Below, piece after piece: positions 1 to 8,622 of a stretch of 64,000 bases of DNA. The DNA comes from Bacillus sp. N1-1 (GTDB lineage Bacteria > Bacillota > Bacilli > Bacillales > Guptibacillaceae): contig NZ_CP046564.1 in NCBI RefSeq assembly GCF_009818105.1, forward strand, positions 2,170,001 through 2,234,000, in the 5' to 3' direction. The notes under the pieces were generated by a model. That model saw only the letters and a program-made list of their open reading frames with translations, ran no database searches and was not told the origin of the DNA. Position 1 is the first letter of the stretch; the number at the start of each line of letters is the position of its first letter. A program made the translations under genes and the position numbers.

Positions 1-29
1 ACAGTTTACGAATTAATTGGATCTAAAAA

Positions 30-980
30 GTGTTTAACTCATTTATATGGCGTTCTGCTGTTCAATTTCTTTTAACTTCCCTAGGAATTCTATTAATCGG
101 ATCTCTACCTTATCTCTTTTTTAACATGAAGCAACAGCTTGAAATTCTTGCGATGATTGATGAAGGTACTTTATCAAACACATTGTTTTTATATGATTCG
201 ATCGTTTTTAACGTTGAAGCTTATATTAATCAAATCGGTCAAACCGTAAAGATGGTATTTAACGACCAGACGATGCAGTATTATGCAAGAGGCGGTAGTT
301 TGCCGCTATTTCCTGACTTATGGAAAGCTTATTCACTTTCTATGTCTTATTTGCTCGCTTCATTAATGATCTCTATGCTTATAGGGATTGTTTTGACGAT
401 AATGACGATGGTGTTTCCAAAAAGAATAAGAGGCTATCTGAAAGGCTTTTTCTTTATTATCGAATCGTTACCTGATATTTTCGTTATTCTTCTTGCTCAG
501 ATAGGAGTGATCTGGATTTATAAACAGACAGACCTTCTGCTATTCAACCTAACGAGTGGTTTTGACGAAAAAGCAATCGTTTTGCCAATTCTTATCCTTT
601 CATTGCTTCCTTCCGTTTACATTTATAAGTATTTGTTGCTCTCTTTTGAAGAAGAAGAAAGTCAGCTTTATGTAGAACTTGCGAGAGGGAAGGGATTAGA
701 TCGGTATACCATTTTACTTGTTCATATGTTTCGTAATGCTATGGTCTCGCTATTTAACCATTTTAAAGGAGTATTTCTATTTGCCCTTGCAAACTTGCTT
801 ATGCTTGAAATTATTTTTGACATGAACGGTCTAATGATGTTCATTTACAAAAATGGTGTCGTAAATACAGAAATTGTGACGCTTGCCCTGTATATGATCT
901 TTCTACCAGCCTTTATTCTCTTTACTACTTTCGAGTGGCTGATTGAACGATGGATGGCAAGACAGGAGGGAGCACAATGA
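30..980 (+). CDS. ABC transporter permease, OppB-type
   Basis: Inner-membrane permease of a peptide/nickel-type (Opp/Dpp) ABC importer. The 316-aa protein has about six hydrophobic segments (near 9-31, 105-128, 135-160, 184-205, 245-265 and 283-310). A cytoplasmic EAA-type loop, ELARGKGLDRYTILLVHMF, lies near 219-237 and is where the ATPase docks. The start is GTG at 30, forced by an in-frame TAA at 24-26; the ribosome binding site is poor. It overlaps the next permease gene by an ATGA junction, so the two are co-translated. No ATPase or binding protein is visible in the window, so these are probably upstream of base 1. The substrate cannot be told from sequence; oligopeptide is a guess from the family. 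Confidence 0.8.
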   Translation: MFNSFIWRSAVQFLLTSLGILLIGSLPYLFFNMKQQLEILAMIDEGTLSNTLFLYDSIVFNVEAYINQIGQTVKMVFNDQTMQYYARGGSLPLFPDLWKAYSLSMSYLLASLMISMLIGIVLTIMTMVFPKRIRGYLKGFFFIIESLPDIFVILLAQIGVIWIYKQTDLLLFNLTSGFDEKAIVLPILILSLLPSVYIYKYLLLSFEEEESQLYVELARGKGLDRYTILLVHMFRNAMVSLFNHFKGVFLFALANLLMLEIIFDMNGLMMFIYKNGVVNTEIVTLALYMIFLPAFILFTTFEWLIERWMARQEGAQ

Positions 981-1999
981 ATAAAGCGTCACTTTTGCGA
1001 AATGGTCCGTTTGTAATCGGTGTTATCTTTCTCTTATGTCTTTTAGTAAGTAGCTACGTGTATAACTTTTACGATTCGTATGTTCAACCAGAGAAAATGC
1101 TTTACGATAAAAGTGGAAATGTCGTGGCTTTAGCCCCGTTTTCTCCTTCACTGCGCTTTCCACTTGGAAGTGATCTCGACGGTCATTCATTTGTGTTCAA
1201 ACTGATAAAAGGTGCTAAATACACAATTGGTTTATCCTTAATCATTGCTTTTTGTAGAATGATCTTTTCTTTTGGATTTGGCTATCTGCTTTATCGCATG
1301 CCACTTTCTTTAAGAACGTTATTTAGTGGGCTTTCCAATGCGCTCCACTATGCTCCAGTTACGATTTTTACATATATCCTCATCGCACCTGTCGTTTTAA
1401 CGTTTAGCTGGAGCTATGATGTCACCACGAAGATCATTTTTCCGATGCTTATTTTAATTGCGATCAGCATCCCTGTTTTAGCTCTGTACATACAAAATGA
1501 GTTAGATGCCCTATCTAAAAAAGAATACATAGATAGTGCAAAAATAATGGGAGGAAGCCACTCTCATATTTTCAGAAAACATCTGGCCCCTTTTTTGTAC
1601 CCAAAGCTTCTCATCCTATTTGTACAACAGGTAGGACAGGTGCTCATTATATTCGCACATCTTGGTTTGTTAAACGTTTTTATTGGTGGAACTGATGTAA
1701 GAGTGGTCGATTATGATATGAAAACAGGGGAGGAGACAACTCAATCATTCTCCATGTCGAATGAATGGGCCGGATTAATTGCACAAAATTTTCCTTATGC
1801 ACAGTCATTTCCATGGATGGTTCTTGCACCGGTCATTGCTTTTGCACTATCGATTCTGGCCATTAATAGCATCGTATATGGATTAAAGAATCGCAAAATC
1901 TTTCGAAAACGAGAGGTGAAATCAAGCACATCTCCGTCAAACATGATCCTTCGTCAAGACCATTTTGAATTTAAGCAAACGAGGACTTCTTCTAAGTAA
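977..1999 (+). CDS. ABC transporter permease, OppC-type
   Basis: Second permease of the same importer, 340 aa. I start it at ATG 977, which overlaps the stop of the first permease and has an AGGAGGG ribosome binding site at 964-970; the in-frame ATG at 950 has none. The N-terminal membrane segment (about 10-31) is followed by an external region with FPLGSDLDGHSFVFKLIKG, the counterpart of the 'HPLGTDxxGRD' signature of OppC/DppC proteins. The EAA loop is EYIDSAKIMGG (183-193). About 45 residues inserted before the last membrane segments are unusual for OppC. The pair must form a heterodimer; ATPase and solute-binding genes are not in the window. Confidence 0.82.
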   Translation: MNKASLLRNGPFVIGVIFLLCLLVSSYVYNFYDSYVQPEKMLYDKSGNVVALAPFSPSLRFPLGSDLDGHSFVFKLIKGAKYTIGLSLIIAFCRMIFSFGFGYLLYRMPLSLRTLFSGLSNALHYAPVTIFTYILIAPVVLTFSWSYDVTTKIIFPMLILIAISIPVLALYIQNELDALSKKEYIDSAKIMGGSHSHIFRKHLAPFLYPKLLILFVQQVGQVLIIFAHLGLLNVFIGGTDVRVVDYDMKTGEETTQSFSMSNEWAGLIAQNFPYAQSFPWMVLAPVIAFALSILAINSIVYGLKNRKIFRKREVKSSTSPSNMILRQDHFEFKQTRTSSK

Positions 2000-2028
2000 G
2001 GATAACACTATCCTATACGATCACTTGT

Positions 2029-2057
2029 ACGCTATACTAATAGCTAGCGTATTTTTT
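2029..2057 (+). terminator. Possible rho-independent terminator after the permease genes
   Basis: ACGCTA (2029-2034) can pair with TAGCGT (2045-2050), followed by ATTTTTTAG. The stem is only 6 bp, so this is a weak candidate. Confidence 0.4.
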
Positions 2058-2076
2058 AGAGAGAGGGATGTTACGA

Positions 2077-4218
2077 TTGGCCGTTTGTATTATCGCCGAA
2101 AAGCCAGATCAGGGAACGCGCCTTGCAGCGCCTTACCCAACTGAAAAAAAACAAGGATATTTGTACATAAAACCAAACCCGGACTTTCCTGACGGAGCTT
2201 ATATGACATGGGCGGTGGGACACTTATGTGAACTAGTTCCGCCTGAAACCTATGAATCTTCATGGAAGAAGTGGTCTCTTCAAACACTTCCTATGATTCC
2301 AAACCAATTTCAATATCAGGTAACGAAAGGAAAGTGGAAGCAGTTTAACGTGATTAAAGAACTAGTCAATAAAAAAGAAGTTGGCTCAATTATCCATGCT
2401 GGAGATGCTGGGAGAGAAGGTGAGCTGATCGTTCGGACGATTTTGAATCAGGCTCGTTGTAAAAAGCCGATGAAGCGACTTTGGATTTCTTCCTTAACTG
2501 AGCGTGCTGTAAAGGAAGGATTTCAATCTCTGTTAGAAGAAGAAGAGACTCGTAATCTTTACTATGAGGCTTATGCCAGATCGTGTGCAGATTGGGTTGT
2601 TGGCATTAATGCTTCACGTGTCTATACGCTTCTTTTTAAACAGAAAGGTGTTCAGGATGTGTTTTCTGCAGGGAGAGTTCAAACGCCTACACTTGCGTTA
2701 GTTGTGCAAAGAGAGAAAGAAATCGCGGACTTTAAATCAGAGCCATTCTGGGAAGTGAAGGGGGAGTTTGACTACAATGGAAAAATCGTTGTTGGAAAAT
2801 GGATTAAAGACGAGCAAACGAGGTTGCAATCTCCCGAAATGGCGCAGGCTGTCGCTCAATTTTGTAACCAAAAAGACTGCGTAGCAAGTGAAGTAAAGAA
2901 AGAACGAAAGCAATACAAGCCTCCCTTTTTGTATCAACTTTCTTCTCTTCAATCCACTGCGAACAAACGGTACAAATTTTCGCCAAAAAAAACGTTGGAC
3001 ATTGCGCAAAAGCTTTATACGAAAGGGAATATTTCCTATCCACGAAGTGATTCTAGCTTTGTTACGAAGGATGAAGCGGCTGAATTTCCTTCCATTTTAT
3101 CAAAGCTACAAAAACAAAGTGCTTATCAAGATTATTTTCCATTAAAACGGGAGACGATCTTAAATGACAAGAGGTTTGTCAATGCATCAAAAGTAAGCGA
3201 CCACTATGCGATCATCCCAACAGAGCAGGTTCCAAACCTTGATAAACTGTCAGGGGATGAGGCAAAGATTTATGATTTAATTGCAAGAAGTTTACTTGCG
3301 GCGCATGAAGAGGCCTCAATCGTTGATTATACGACTTTATTCACGCTTGTCGATCAACGAGCTTTGTTCCAATCAAAAGGGCAGGTGCGCGTACAAGAAG
3401 GTTGGCAGCGGATCATACCATCGACTCAAAAAGATGAGGAACTACCTGCTATTGAGCAGAACGAGCAAGGTAAGGTGCTCTCAGCGGAAGTAACAGAGGG
3501 TAAAACCCAGCCGCCAAAACGATTTACTGAAGGTCAGCTGATTACAATGATGAAAACGGCTGGAAAGCATCTTGACGATGAGTCATTAGAGAAAATCCTG
3601 AAAGATACGGAAGGGCTAGGAACAGAAGCAACGAGGGCAGGCATTATTACGATGCTGAAAGATCGGAAATACATTGAAGTTGTTAAGAACCAAGTATTCG
3701 CAACAGATAAGGGAATTCTTTTAATCGACTCCATTGGGGACGCGGTTCTTTCAAGTCCAGAAATGACGGCGAAGTGGGAGCAGCGGCTCAAACAAATAGG
3801 TAGCGGTGAAGCATCACCACAAACCTTTATGGAATCTGTTAAGAAGCTTGCAGCGAAACTAACATCAGATGCGATTGAATCTTCAGCTGCCTGGGATTTA
3901 AAAGATATAAAAATAGAAGCCCAACCTTCCAAAAAATCATTAGGGAAAAAGGTAGGTACATGCCCGCTCTGTGGCTCTGATGTACTAGATAAGGGGAAGT
4001 TATTTGGGTGTAGTAGCTATTCTAAAACAAACTGTTCGTTCACGATTTCTAAGCGAATTTTGGGGAAACCTATTTCACAAACGAACGCGAAGAAAATTCT
4101 AACGGACGGAAAATCAAATGTAATTAAAGGATTAAAAAGTAAAAAAGGCACATTTGATGCAGCGCTCGTTTGGAGTGCAGAAGAAAAGAAACTAACATTT
4201 GAATTTGAAAAGAAGTGA
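2077..4218 (+). CDS. topB: DNA topoisomerase III-like (type IA)
   Basis: Type IA topoisomerase, which nicks one DNA strand through a 5'-phosphotyrosine link and passes the other; TopB enzymes act in decatenation and recombination. The protein is 713 aa. The TOPRIM domain carries AEKPDQ near residue 7 and GDAGREGE near 109-116. The catalytic tyrosine is Y321 in GNISYPRSDSS. A C-terminal zinc ribbon begins with CPLCG (C629/C632), followed by further cysteines. I choose TTG at 2077 over ATG 2068: GAGAGGG (2061-2067) abuts the ATG but is 9 nt from the TTG, and the product then begins MAVCIIAEKP as in the family. The N-terminal AEKPDQGTRLAAPY differs from B. subtilis TopB, so it may be a divergent second TopB lineage. 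It stands alone and ends in a terminator. Confidence 0.88.
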   Translation: MAVCIIAEKPDQGTRLAAPYPTEKKQGYLYIKPNPDFPDGAYMTWAVGHLCELVPPETYESSWKKWSLQTLPMIPNQFQYQVTKGKWKQFNVIKELVNKKEVGSIIHAGDAGREGELIVRTILNQARCKKPMKRLWISSLTERAVKEGFQSLLEEEETRNLYYEAYARSCADWVVGINASRVYTLLFKQKGVQDVFSAGRVQTPTLALVVQREKEIADFKSEPFWEVKGEFDYNGKIVVGKWIKDEQTRLQSPEMAQAVAQFCNQKDCVASEVKKERKQYKPPFLYQLSSLQSTANKRYKFSPKKTLDIAQKLYTKGNISYPRSDSSFVTKDEAAEFPSILSKLQKQSAYQDYFPLKRETILNDKRFVNASKVSDHYAIIPTEQVPNLDKLSGDEAKIYDLIARSLLAAHEEASIVDYTTLFTLVDQRALFQSKGQVRVQEGWQRIIPSTQKDEELPAIEQNEQGKVLSAEVTEGKTQPPKRFTEGQLITMMKTAGKHLDDESLEKILKDTEGLGTEATRAGIITMLKDRKYIEVVKNQVFATDKGILLIDSIGDAVLSSPEMTAKWEQRLKQIGSGEASPQTFMESVKKLAAKLTSDAIESSAAWDLKDIKIEAQPSKKSLGKKVGTCPLCGSDVLDKGKLFGCSSYSKTNCSFTISKRILGKPISQTNAKKILTDGKSNVIKGLKSKKGTFDAALVWSAEEKKLTFEFEKK

Positions 4219-4222
4219 TTTG

Positions 4223-4253
4223 AAGCATGCCTCTCCTAAAGGCATGCTTTTTC
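4223..4253 (+). terminator. Terminator of topB
   Basis: AAGCATGCCT (4223-4232) pairs with AGGCATGCTT (4240-4249), closing a short loop and followed by a T-rich run. Confidence 0.8.
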
Positions 4254-4302
4254 TATTTGGGGATTTATTTAGGGTAGTTCTAAAAAATAATTAAAAAACT
4301 TG

Positions 4303-4338
4303 TTGTATATATATTCTTTAATATGTATAATCATTCAA
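4303..4338 (+). promoter_or_regulatory. argC promoter with overlapping ARG box
   Basis: The -35 is TTGTAT (4303-4308) and the -10 is TATAAT (4326-4331), with a 17-nt spacer. Overlapping the -10, TGTATAATCATTCA (4324-4337) fits the arginine-repressor half-site pair TGNAT-N4-ATNCA exactly. From known ArgR/AhrC biology, arginine-loaded repressor would block this promoter. Confidence 0.75.
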
Positions 4339-4365
4339 TAAGAACAGTAAGAGGGAGTGGAAGCA

Positions 4366-5403
4366 GTGAAAGCAAGTATTGTCGGTGCTAGCGGATATAG
4401 CGGACTAGAATTAATTCGCTTATTGCTTAGTCACCCTGAAGTAGAAATTAATACAATCGTTTCTCCAACTAACGCAGGAATTAATGTACACGAAGTTTTC
4501 CCACATCTCACGAATATACAAGTAAGTCAATTTGAAGCACTTGAGGCAGAAGAGCTTGCTTGCGAATCAGATGTTATTTTCTTCGCAACACCAGCTGGCA
4601 TTAGCAGTCAGTCAATTCCAAAGCTTCTCGAGAAAAGTGTTCCTATGATCGATCTATCCGGGGACTTCCGATTAAGGGATGGAGATGTATACGAGAAATG
4701 GTATAACCATTCATCTCCACCTGATGAAGCACTTACTAAGGCGGTATATGGATTATCGGAATACTACTCAGAAGATATTACAACGGCCGACTTAATTGCC
4801 AATCCGGGGTGCTATCCTACAGCGACGTTACTTGGTATTCTTCCGATCATCGAATCAGGATGGGCGAACCCAAATTCATTAATCATTGACGGTAAATCAG
4901 GTTTGTCAGGAGCGGGACGTAAGACGAGTCTTACAGCACATTACTCTGAGGTTAATGAGAATGTATCAGCATACAAACTTGGAAAACATCAGCATATTCC
5001 AGAAATAGAACAAATTATTTCTAATAAAATCGGTGAAGATGTAACTGTTTCGTTTTCTACTCATCTCGTCCCGCTTACAAGAGGAATGATGTGTAGTATG
5101 TATGTCAATTTAAATCAGGACTTATCCGAAACAGAAGTGATTGATCTTTATCAATCAACATATGAGAATCATCCTTTTATTCGAGTTATGCCTGAAGGGA
5201 AATGGCCGACAACAAAAGGTGTTTCCGGTTCTAACTACTGTGATATTGGCCTTTCTATTGATCCGAGAACGAAACGGTTAACAGTCATCTCGGTGATTGA
5301 CAATTTGATGAAAGGTGCTGCCGGGCAAGCGGTTCAAAATATGAATCTACGATTTGGTTACCCTGAAACAGCAGGTCTTAGTTTATCACCAGTATTTCCA
5401 TAA
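4366..5403 (+). CDS. argC: N-acetyl-gamma-glutamyl-phosphate reductase
   Basis: Third enzyme of ornithine/arginine synthesis: NADPH-dependent reduction of N-acetylglutamyl-5-phosphate to the semialdehyde. The Rossmann motif VGASGYSG is at the N-terminus, and the catalytic cysteine is C149 in ANPGCYPTATLLG. I place the start at GTG 4366 (MKASIVGASG): GAGGGAG at 4351-4357 is then 8 nt upstream, and the 345-aa product matches the family length. GTG 4357 lies within that binding site. It is the first gene of the arg operon and directly follows the ARG-box promoter; argJ begins about 27 nt after the stop. Confidence 0.95.
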   Translation: MKASIVGASGYSGLELIRLLLSHPEVEINTIVSPTNAGINVHEVFPHLTNIQVSQFEALEAEELACESDVIFFATPAGISSQSIPKLLEKSVPMIDLSGDFRLRDGDVYEKWYNHSSPPDEALTKAVYGLSEYYSEDITTADLIANPGCYPTATLLGILPIIESGWANPNSLIIDGKSGLSGAGRKTSLTAHYSEVNENVSAYKLGKHQHIPEIEQIISNKIGEDVTVSFSTHLVPLTRGMMCSMYVNLNQDLSETEVIDLYQSTYENHPFIRVMPEGKWPTTKGVSGSNYCDIGLSIDPRTKRLTVISVIDNLMKGAAGQAVQNMNLRFGYPETAGLSLSPVFP

Positions 5404-5430
5404 AACTAGCAAATGAAAGGGTTGAATACT

Positions 5431-6663
5431 TTGGCAACATCGACAATAAGTGAGGAACTTTTTTCGATTGTAAACGATGGCACAGTTACTTCTCCTAAAG
5501 GTTATGAAGCAGGTGGATTTCATGCAGGTTTAAAACGAAAGCGTAAGGATCTTGGCTGGATAAAGTCCGTTGTCCCAGCGAATGCTGCAGGGGTATTTAC
5601 AATGAATACTTTTCAGGCACCGCCATTAAAGGTGACAAAAGAAAGTTTAAAAGGTGGAAAGCTTCAAGGTCTCATTGTGAATTCGGGGAACGCTAATGCT
5701 TTTACAGGTGAAAAAGGGCTTGAAGATGCCTATGAAATGCGTAAACAGTTTGCATCTGTTATGGGACTGACTGAAATGCAAACAGCAGTGACTTCAACTG
5801 GAGTGATCGGAGAGTATTTGCCGATGGAAGCCATCATTCAGGGGATTCATCAGATCCCACAATATGCGCCAAAAACAAGCGGAGCTGACTTTGCTGAAGC
5901 GATCGTCACGACGGATACGATGACAAAGGAAGTGGCAGTTACATGTAAGATTGATGGTAAGGAGATAACGATTGGAGGCGCTGCAAAAGGCTCCGGTATG
6001 ATTAAGCCGAATATGGCTACGATGCTAGCCTTTGTAACAACTGATGCCAAAGTAGAGAATGACGCTCTTCAGTCAGCATTAAGCTCTGTTACTAACACGA
6101 CCTACAACATGATAACCGTCGACGGTGAAACGAGTACAAACGATATGGTTCTTCTGCTCGCAAACGGGCAGGCTGACAATGAAGAGTTATCGGAAAGCCA
6201 CCCTGAGTGGCAAACGTTCTTAAGTTCACTTGAGTATGTTTGTCAGCAGTTAGCTAAATTAATCGCAAAAGATGGCGAAGGGGCTACTAAACTCGTAGAA
6301 GTTCACGTAATGGGGGCTAAATCAGAAGACGGGGCAAAAGCAATCGCAAAATCTGTTGTTGGGTCAAGTCTTGTTAAAACAGCGATTTACGGAACCGATG
6401 CAAACTGGGGAAGGATCGTTTGTGCGATCGGGTACAGTGGTGAATCTGTTCAAGAAGATTCTCTTTCCATCTCACTGGGACCCATTAAAGTAGTGGATTA
6501 TGGGATCACCACAGAATTTAATGAGGAAGAGGCAAAAACTTATTTAGAAAATGAGAACATTCATATCTATATTGATTTGCATAAAGGAAACGAATCAGCA
6601 ACAGCATGGGGGTGTGACCTTTCTTATGATTATGTCAGAATCAATGCCTCCTACAGAACATAA
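5431..6663 (+). CDS. argJ: Bifunctional ornithine acetyltransferase/N-acetylglutamate synthase
   Basis: Moves the acetyl group from N-acetylornithine to glutamate (cyclic pathway); many ArgJ enzymes can also acetylate glutamate from acetyl-CoA. The precursor self-cleaves before the threonine of KPNMATML; T197 in this numbering is that nucleophile. The start is taken as TTG 5431 (MATSTISEE), 9 nt after GAAAGGG (5415-5421); ATG 5413 has no ribosome binding site. The 410-aa length agrees with the family. Whether it is bifunctional cannot be decided by eye, and no argA is seen nearby. Confidence 0.93.
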   Translation: MATSTISEELFSIVNDGTVTSPKGYEAGGFHAGLKRKRKDLGWIKSVVPANAAGVFTMNTFQAPPLKVTKESLKGGKLQGLIVNSGNANAFTGEKGLEDAYEMRKQFASVMGLTEMQTAVTSTGVIGEYLPMEAIIQGIHQIPQYAPKTSGADFAEAIVTTDTMTKEVAVTCKIDGKEITIGGAAKGSGMIKPNMATMLAFVTTDAKVENDALQSALSSVTNTTYNMITVDGETSTNDMVLLLANGQADNEELSESHPEWQTFLSSLEYVCQQLAKLIAKDGEGATKLVEVHVMGAKSEDGAKAIAKSVVGSSLVKTAIYGTDANWGRIVCAIGYSGESVQEDSLSISLGPIKVVDYGITTEFNEEEAKTYLENENIHIYIDLHKGNESATAWGCDLSYDYVRINASYRT

Positions 6664-7459
6664 AAACATGTATTTTGTCATTAAATGTGGAGGAAGTATA
6701 TTAAATCAGCTTCCAGATGCATTCTACCATGACCTTGTTGCGATAAAAAAACAAGGTTATCATCCGGTACTTGTTCATGGTGGAGGCCCTGAGATCTCAG
6801 GATTGCTTGATAAGCTATCGATTCACACATCGTTTGTCGATGGCTTACGAGTAACAACAGATGAGATGGTTGATACTGTTGAAATGGTACTAAGCGGTAA
6901 AGTGAATAAGCAGCTTGTAAGGAAAATTTTTCGCGCTGGTGCTAAAGCAATCGGCATCAGCGGAGTTGACGGAAAAATGTTTACATGTAAACCGTTAAAC
7001 AAAGCACTTGGCCGTGTAGGAGAAGTAACTTCAGTTGATCGAACGATTATTGATCAGCTTTCATTCGCTGGATACATACCCGTAATCTCACCAATAAGTA
7101 TGGATGAAGATGGTGGGTCTCTTAACATTAATGGGGATGAAGCTGCTTCGGCCGTTGCTCAGGCGTTGCATGCAGACATTTGTCTAGTAAGTAATACGCC
7201 AGGTGTTTATGAAGAAATCGATGGGCAAAAAAACATTTACAGCACGCTTGATGAACTAAAAATTACAAGTTTGATAGAAGAAGGCACGATTAGTGGTGGA
7301 ATGATTCCAAAAGTAAAAGGAGCACTTGCAGCTCTCTCAGATGAAGTATCCTCCGTCATCATTCTTGATGGTCGAGAAAAAAATGCCCTCTTAAAAGCAG
7401 TAAACCATGAACAAATTGGCACACGTATCGTTCGAAAGGAGCTTCGAGAATGTCACTAA
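6626..7459 (+). CDS. argB: Acetylglutamate kinase
   Basis: Phosphorylates N-acetylglutamate, the usual feedback point of the pathway. The family core begins YFVIKCGGSILNQL, with KCGGS and HGGGPEIS as phosphate and substrate loops; NINGDEAASAVA and GGMIPKV follow. The start is uncertain. ATG 6626 has a GGGGGTG binding site (6608-6614) and lies inside argJ; ATG 6668, 4 nt after the argJ stop, gives 263 aa, closer to the usual ~258. The open frame runs back to 6551, but that is too long for the family. It overlaps argD by 10 nt, so translation is coupled. Confidence 0.9.
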   Translation: MIMSESMPPTEHKNMYFVIKCGGSILNQLPDAFYHDLVAIKKQGYHPVLVHGGGPEISGLLDKLSIHTSFVDGLRVTTDEMVDTVEMVLSGKVNKQLVRKIFRAGAKAIGISGVDGKMFTCKPLNKALGRVGEVTSVDRTIIDQLSFAGYIPVISPISMDEDGGSLNINGDEAASAVAQALHADICLVSNTPGVYEEIDGQKNIYSTLDELKITSLIEEGTISGGMIPKVKGALAALSDEVSSVIILDGREKNALLKAVNHEQIGTRIVRKELRECH

Positions 7460-8622
7460 CTAAAACGTCACAAACAAGCATTATGAAAACCTACAATCGA
7501 CTTCCGATCACTGCGGTAAAGGGTGCAGGAAGCTTCTTATATGATGAAAACGGAACAAAATATCTTGACTTCACTTCAGGAATCGCGACTTGTAATCTCG
7601 GTCACCAGCCGGAAGTGGTTAAAAAAGGTTTAACAGAGCAGCTTGATCTACTCTGGCATTGTTCTAATCTGTACCATATTCCAAAACAGGAAGAGCTTGC
7701 TAACTTACTTGTAGGAAAAAGTTGTTTTGACCAGGCTTTCTTCTGTAATAGCGGTACGGAAGCGAATGAAGCTGCGATTAAGCTCGTTAGAAAATGGAGC
7801 GGTAAAGACACCATAGCAACGTTTACGAAGTCTTTCCATGGACGAACGCTTGGTTCCCTTTCTGCTACAGCACAACAAAACCTTCAAGATGGTTTTGGCT
7901 CTATGCTTCCTGGTTTTGAATATTTTTCTTACAACGATTTTAGTAGTTTATCAGAAATCGAGGAACTAAAACCAGCAGCCGTCATGTTAGAACTCGTTCA
8001 AGGCGAAGGTGGCGTTCGACCAGCAGATCAGAAGTGGGTTTCTGAACTTGTATCGATTTGCCATTCTAACGATATTCTCATTGTAGTTGATGAAGTACAA
8101 ACCGGGATGGGGAGAACTGGCACATTATTTGCACATGAGCAATATGGATTTGAGCCTGATATTATGACTCTAGCAAAAGGGTTAGGTTCAGGGTTCCCAA
8201 TTGGAGCGATGCTAGCGAAAGAAAGCGTTGCGACAACATTTGGCCCAGGGACTCATGGTAGTACGTTTGGAGGAAATCCACTTGCATCTGCTGCTGCGAC
8301 TGAAACTGCAAAAGAGATCATCTCCTTACTGAACCATGCAAAAGAGATGGGAGAGTTTATGGTAAATGCAATTCACAATTTATCTGAGAAGTACAAATCC
8401 ATTATAGAAGTGAGGGGTCTCGGATTACTTCTAGGAATTGAGGTGAAGGATGCCGCACCATTTGTTAATCAGCTGAGGGAAAAAGACGTTCTTGTTTTAA
8501 GCGCAGGACCTATGGTCATTCGCATACTCCCACCTCTCAATGTGAGTAAGAAGGAAGCAGAGGAATTCTTGAAGAAATTAACAGAGGTTTTTAAGGCAGC
8601 AGACGAGGAGGATCAATCATGA
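7450..8622 (+). CDS. argD: Acetylornithine aminotransferase
   Basis: PLP-dependent transaminase that makes N-acetylornithine from the semialdehyde and glutamate. It is 390 aa, class III fold: FCNSGTEANEAAIKL phosphate-binding segment, VDEVQTGMGRTG, and the PLP lysine K243 in LAKGLGSGFPIGA. The ATG lies inside the end of argB with an AAGGAG site at 7437-7442. The end overlaps carA by ATGA. A second class III aminotransferase gene at 62048 is only distantly similar and belongs to pyrimidine degradation. Confidence 0.94.
   Translation: MSLTKTSQTSIMKTYNRLPITAVKGAGSFLYDENGTKYLDFTSGIATCNLGHQPEVVKKGLTEQLDLLWHCSNLYHIPKQEELANLLVGKSCFDQAFFCNSGTEANEAAIKLVRKWSGKDTIATFTKSFHGRTLGSLSATAQQNLQDGFGSMLPGFEYFSYNDFSSLSEIEELKPAAVMLELVQGEGGVRPADQKWVSELVSICHSNDILIVVDEVQTGMGRTGTLFAHEQYGFEPDIMTLAKGLGSGFPIGAMLAKESVATTFGPGTHGSTFGGNPLASAAATETAKEIISLLNHAKEMGEFMVNAIHNLSEKYKSIIEVRGLGLLLGIEVKDAAPFVNQLREKDVLVLSAGPMVIRILPPLNVSKKEAEEFLKKLTEVFKAADEEDQS

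Noticed and set aside
950..976. Upstream extension of the OppC-type permease gene
   Set aside because: ATG 950 has no ribosome binding site, while ATG 977 has AGGAGGG and the ATGA overlap.
3534..3932. 132-codon minus-strand open frame inside topB
   Set aside because: Shadow of a long coding gene; no ribosome binding site and Ser-rich composition typical of antisense frames.
6551..6625. N-terminal extension of argB inside argJ
   Set aside because: It would add about 25 residues not found in acetylglutamate kinases, and no ribosome binding site supports it.
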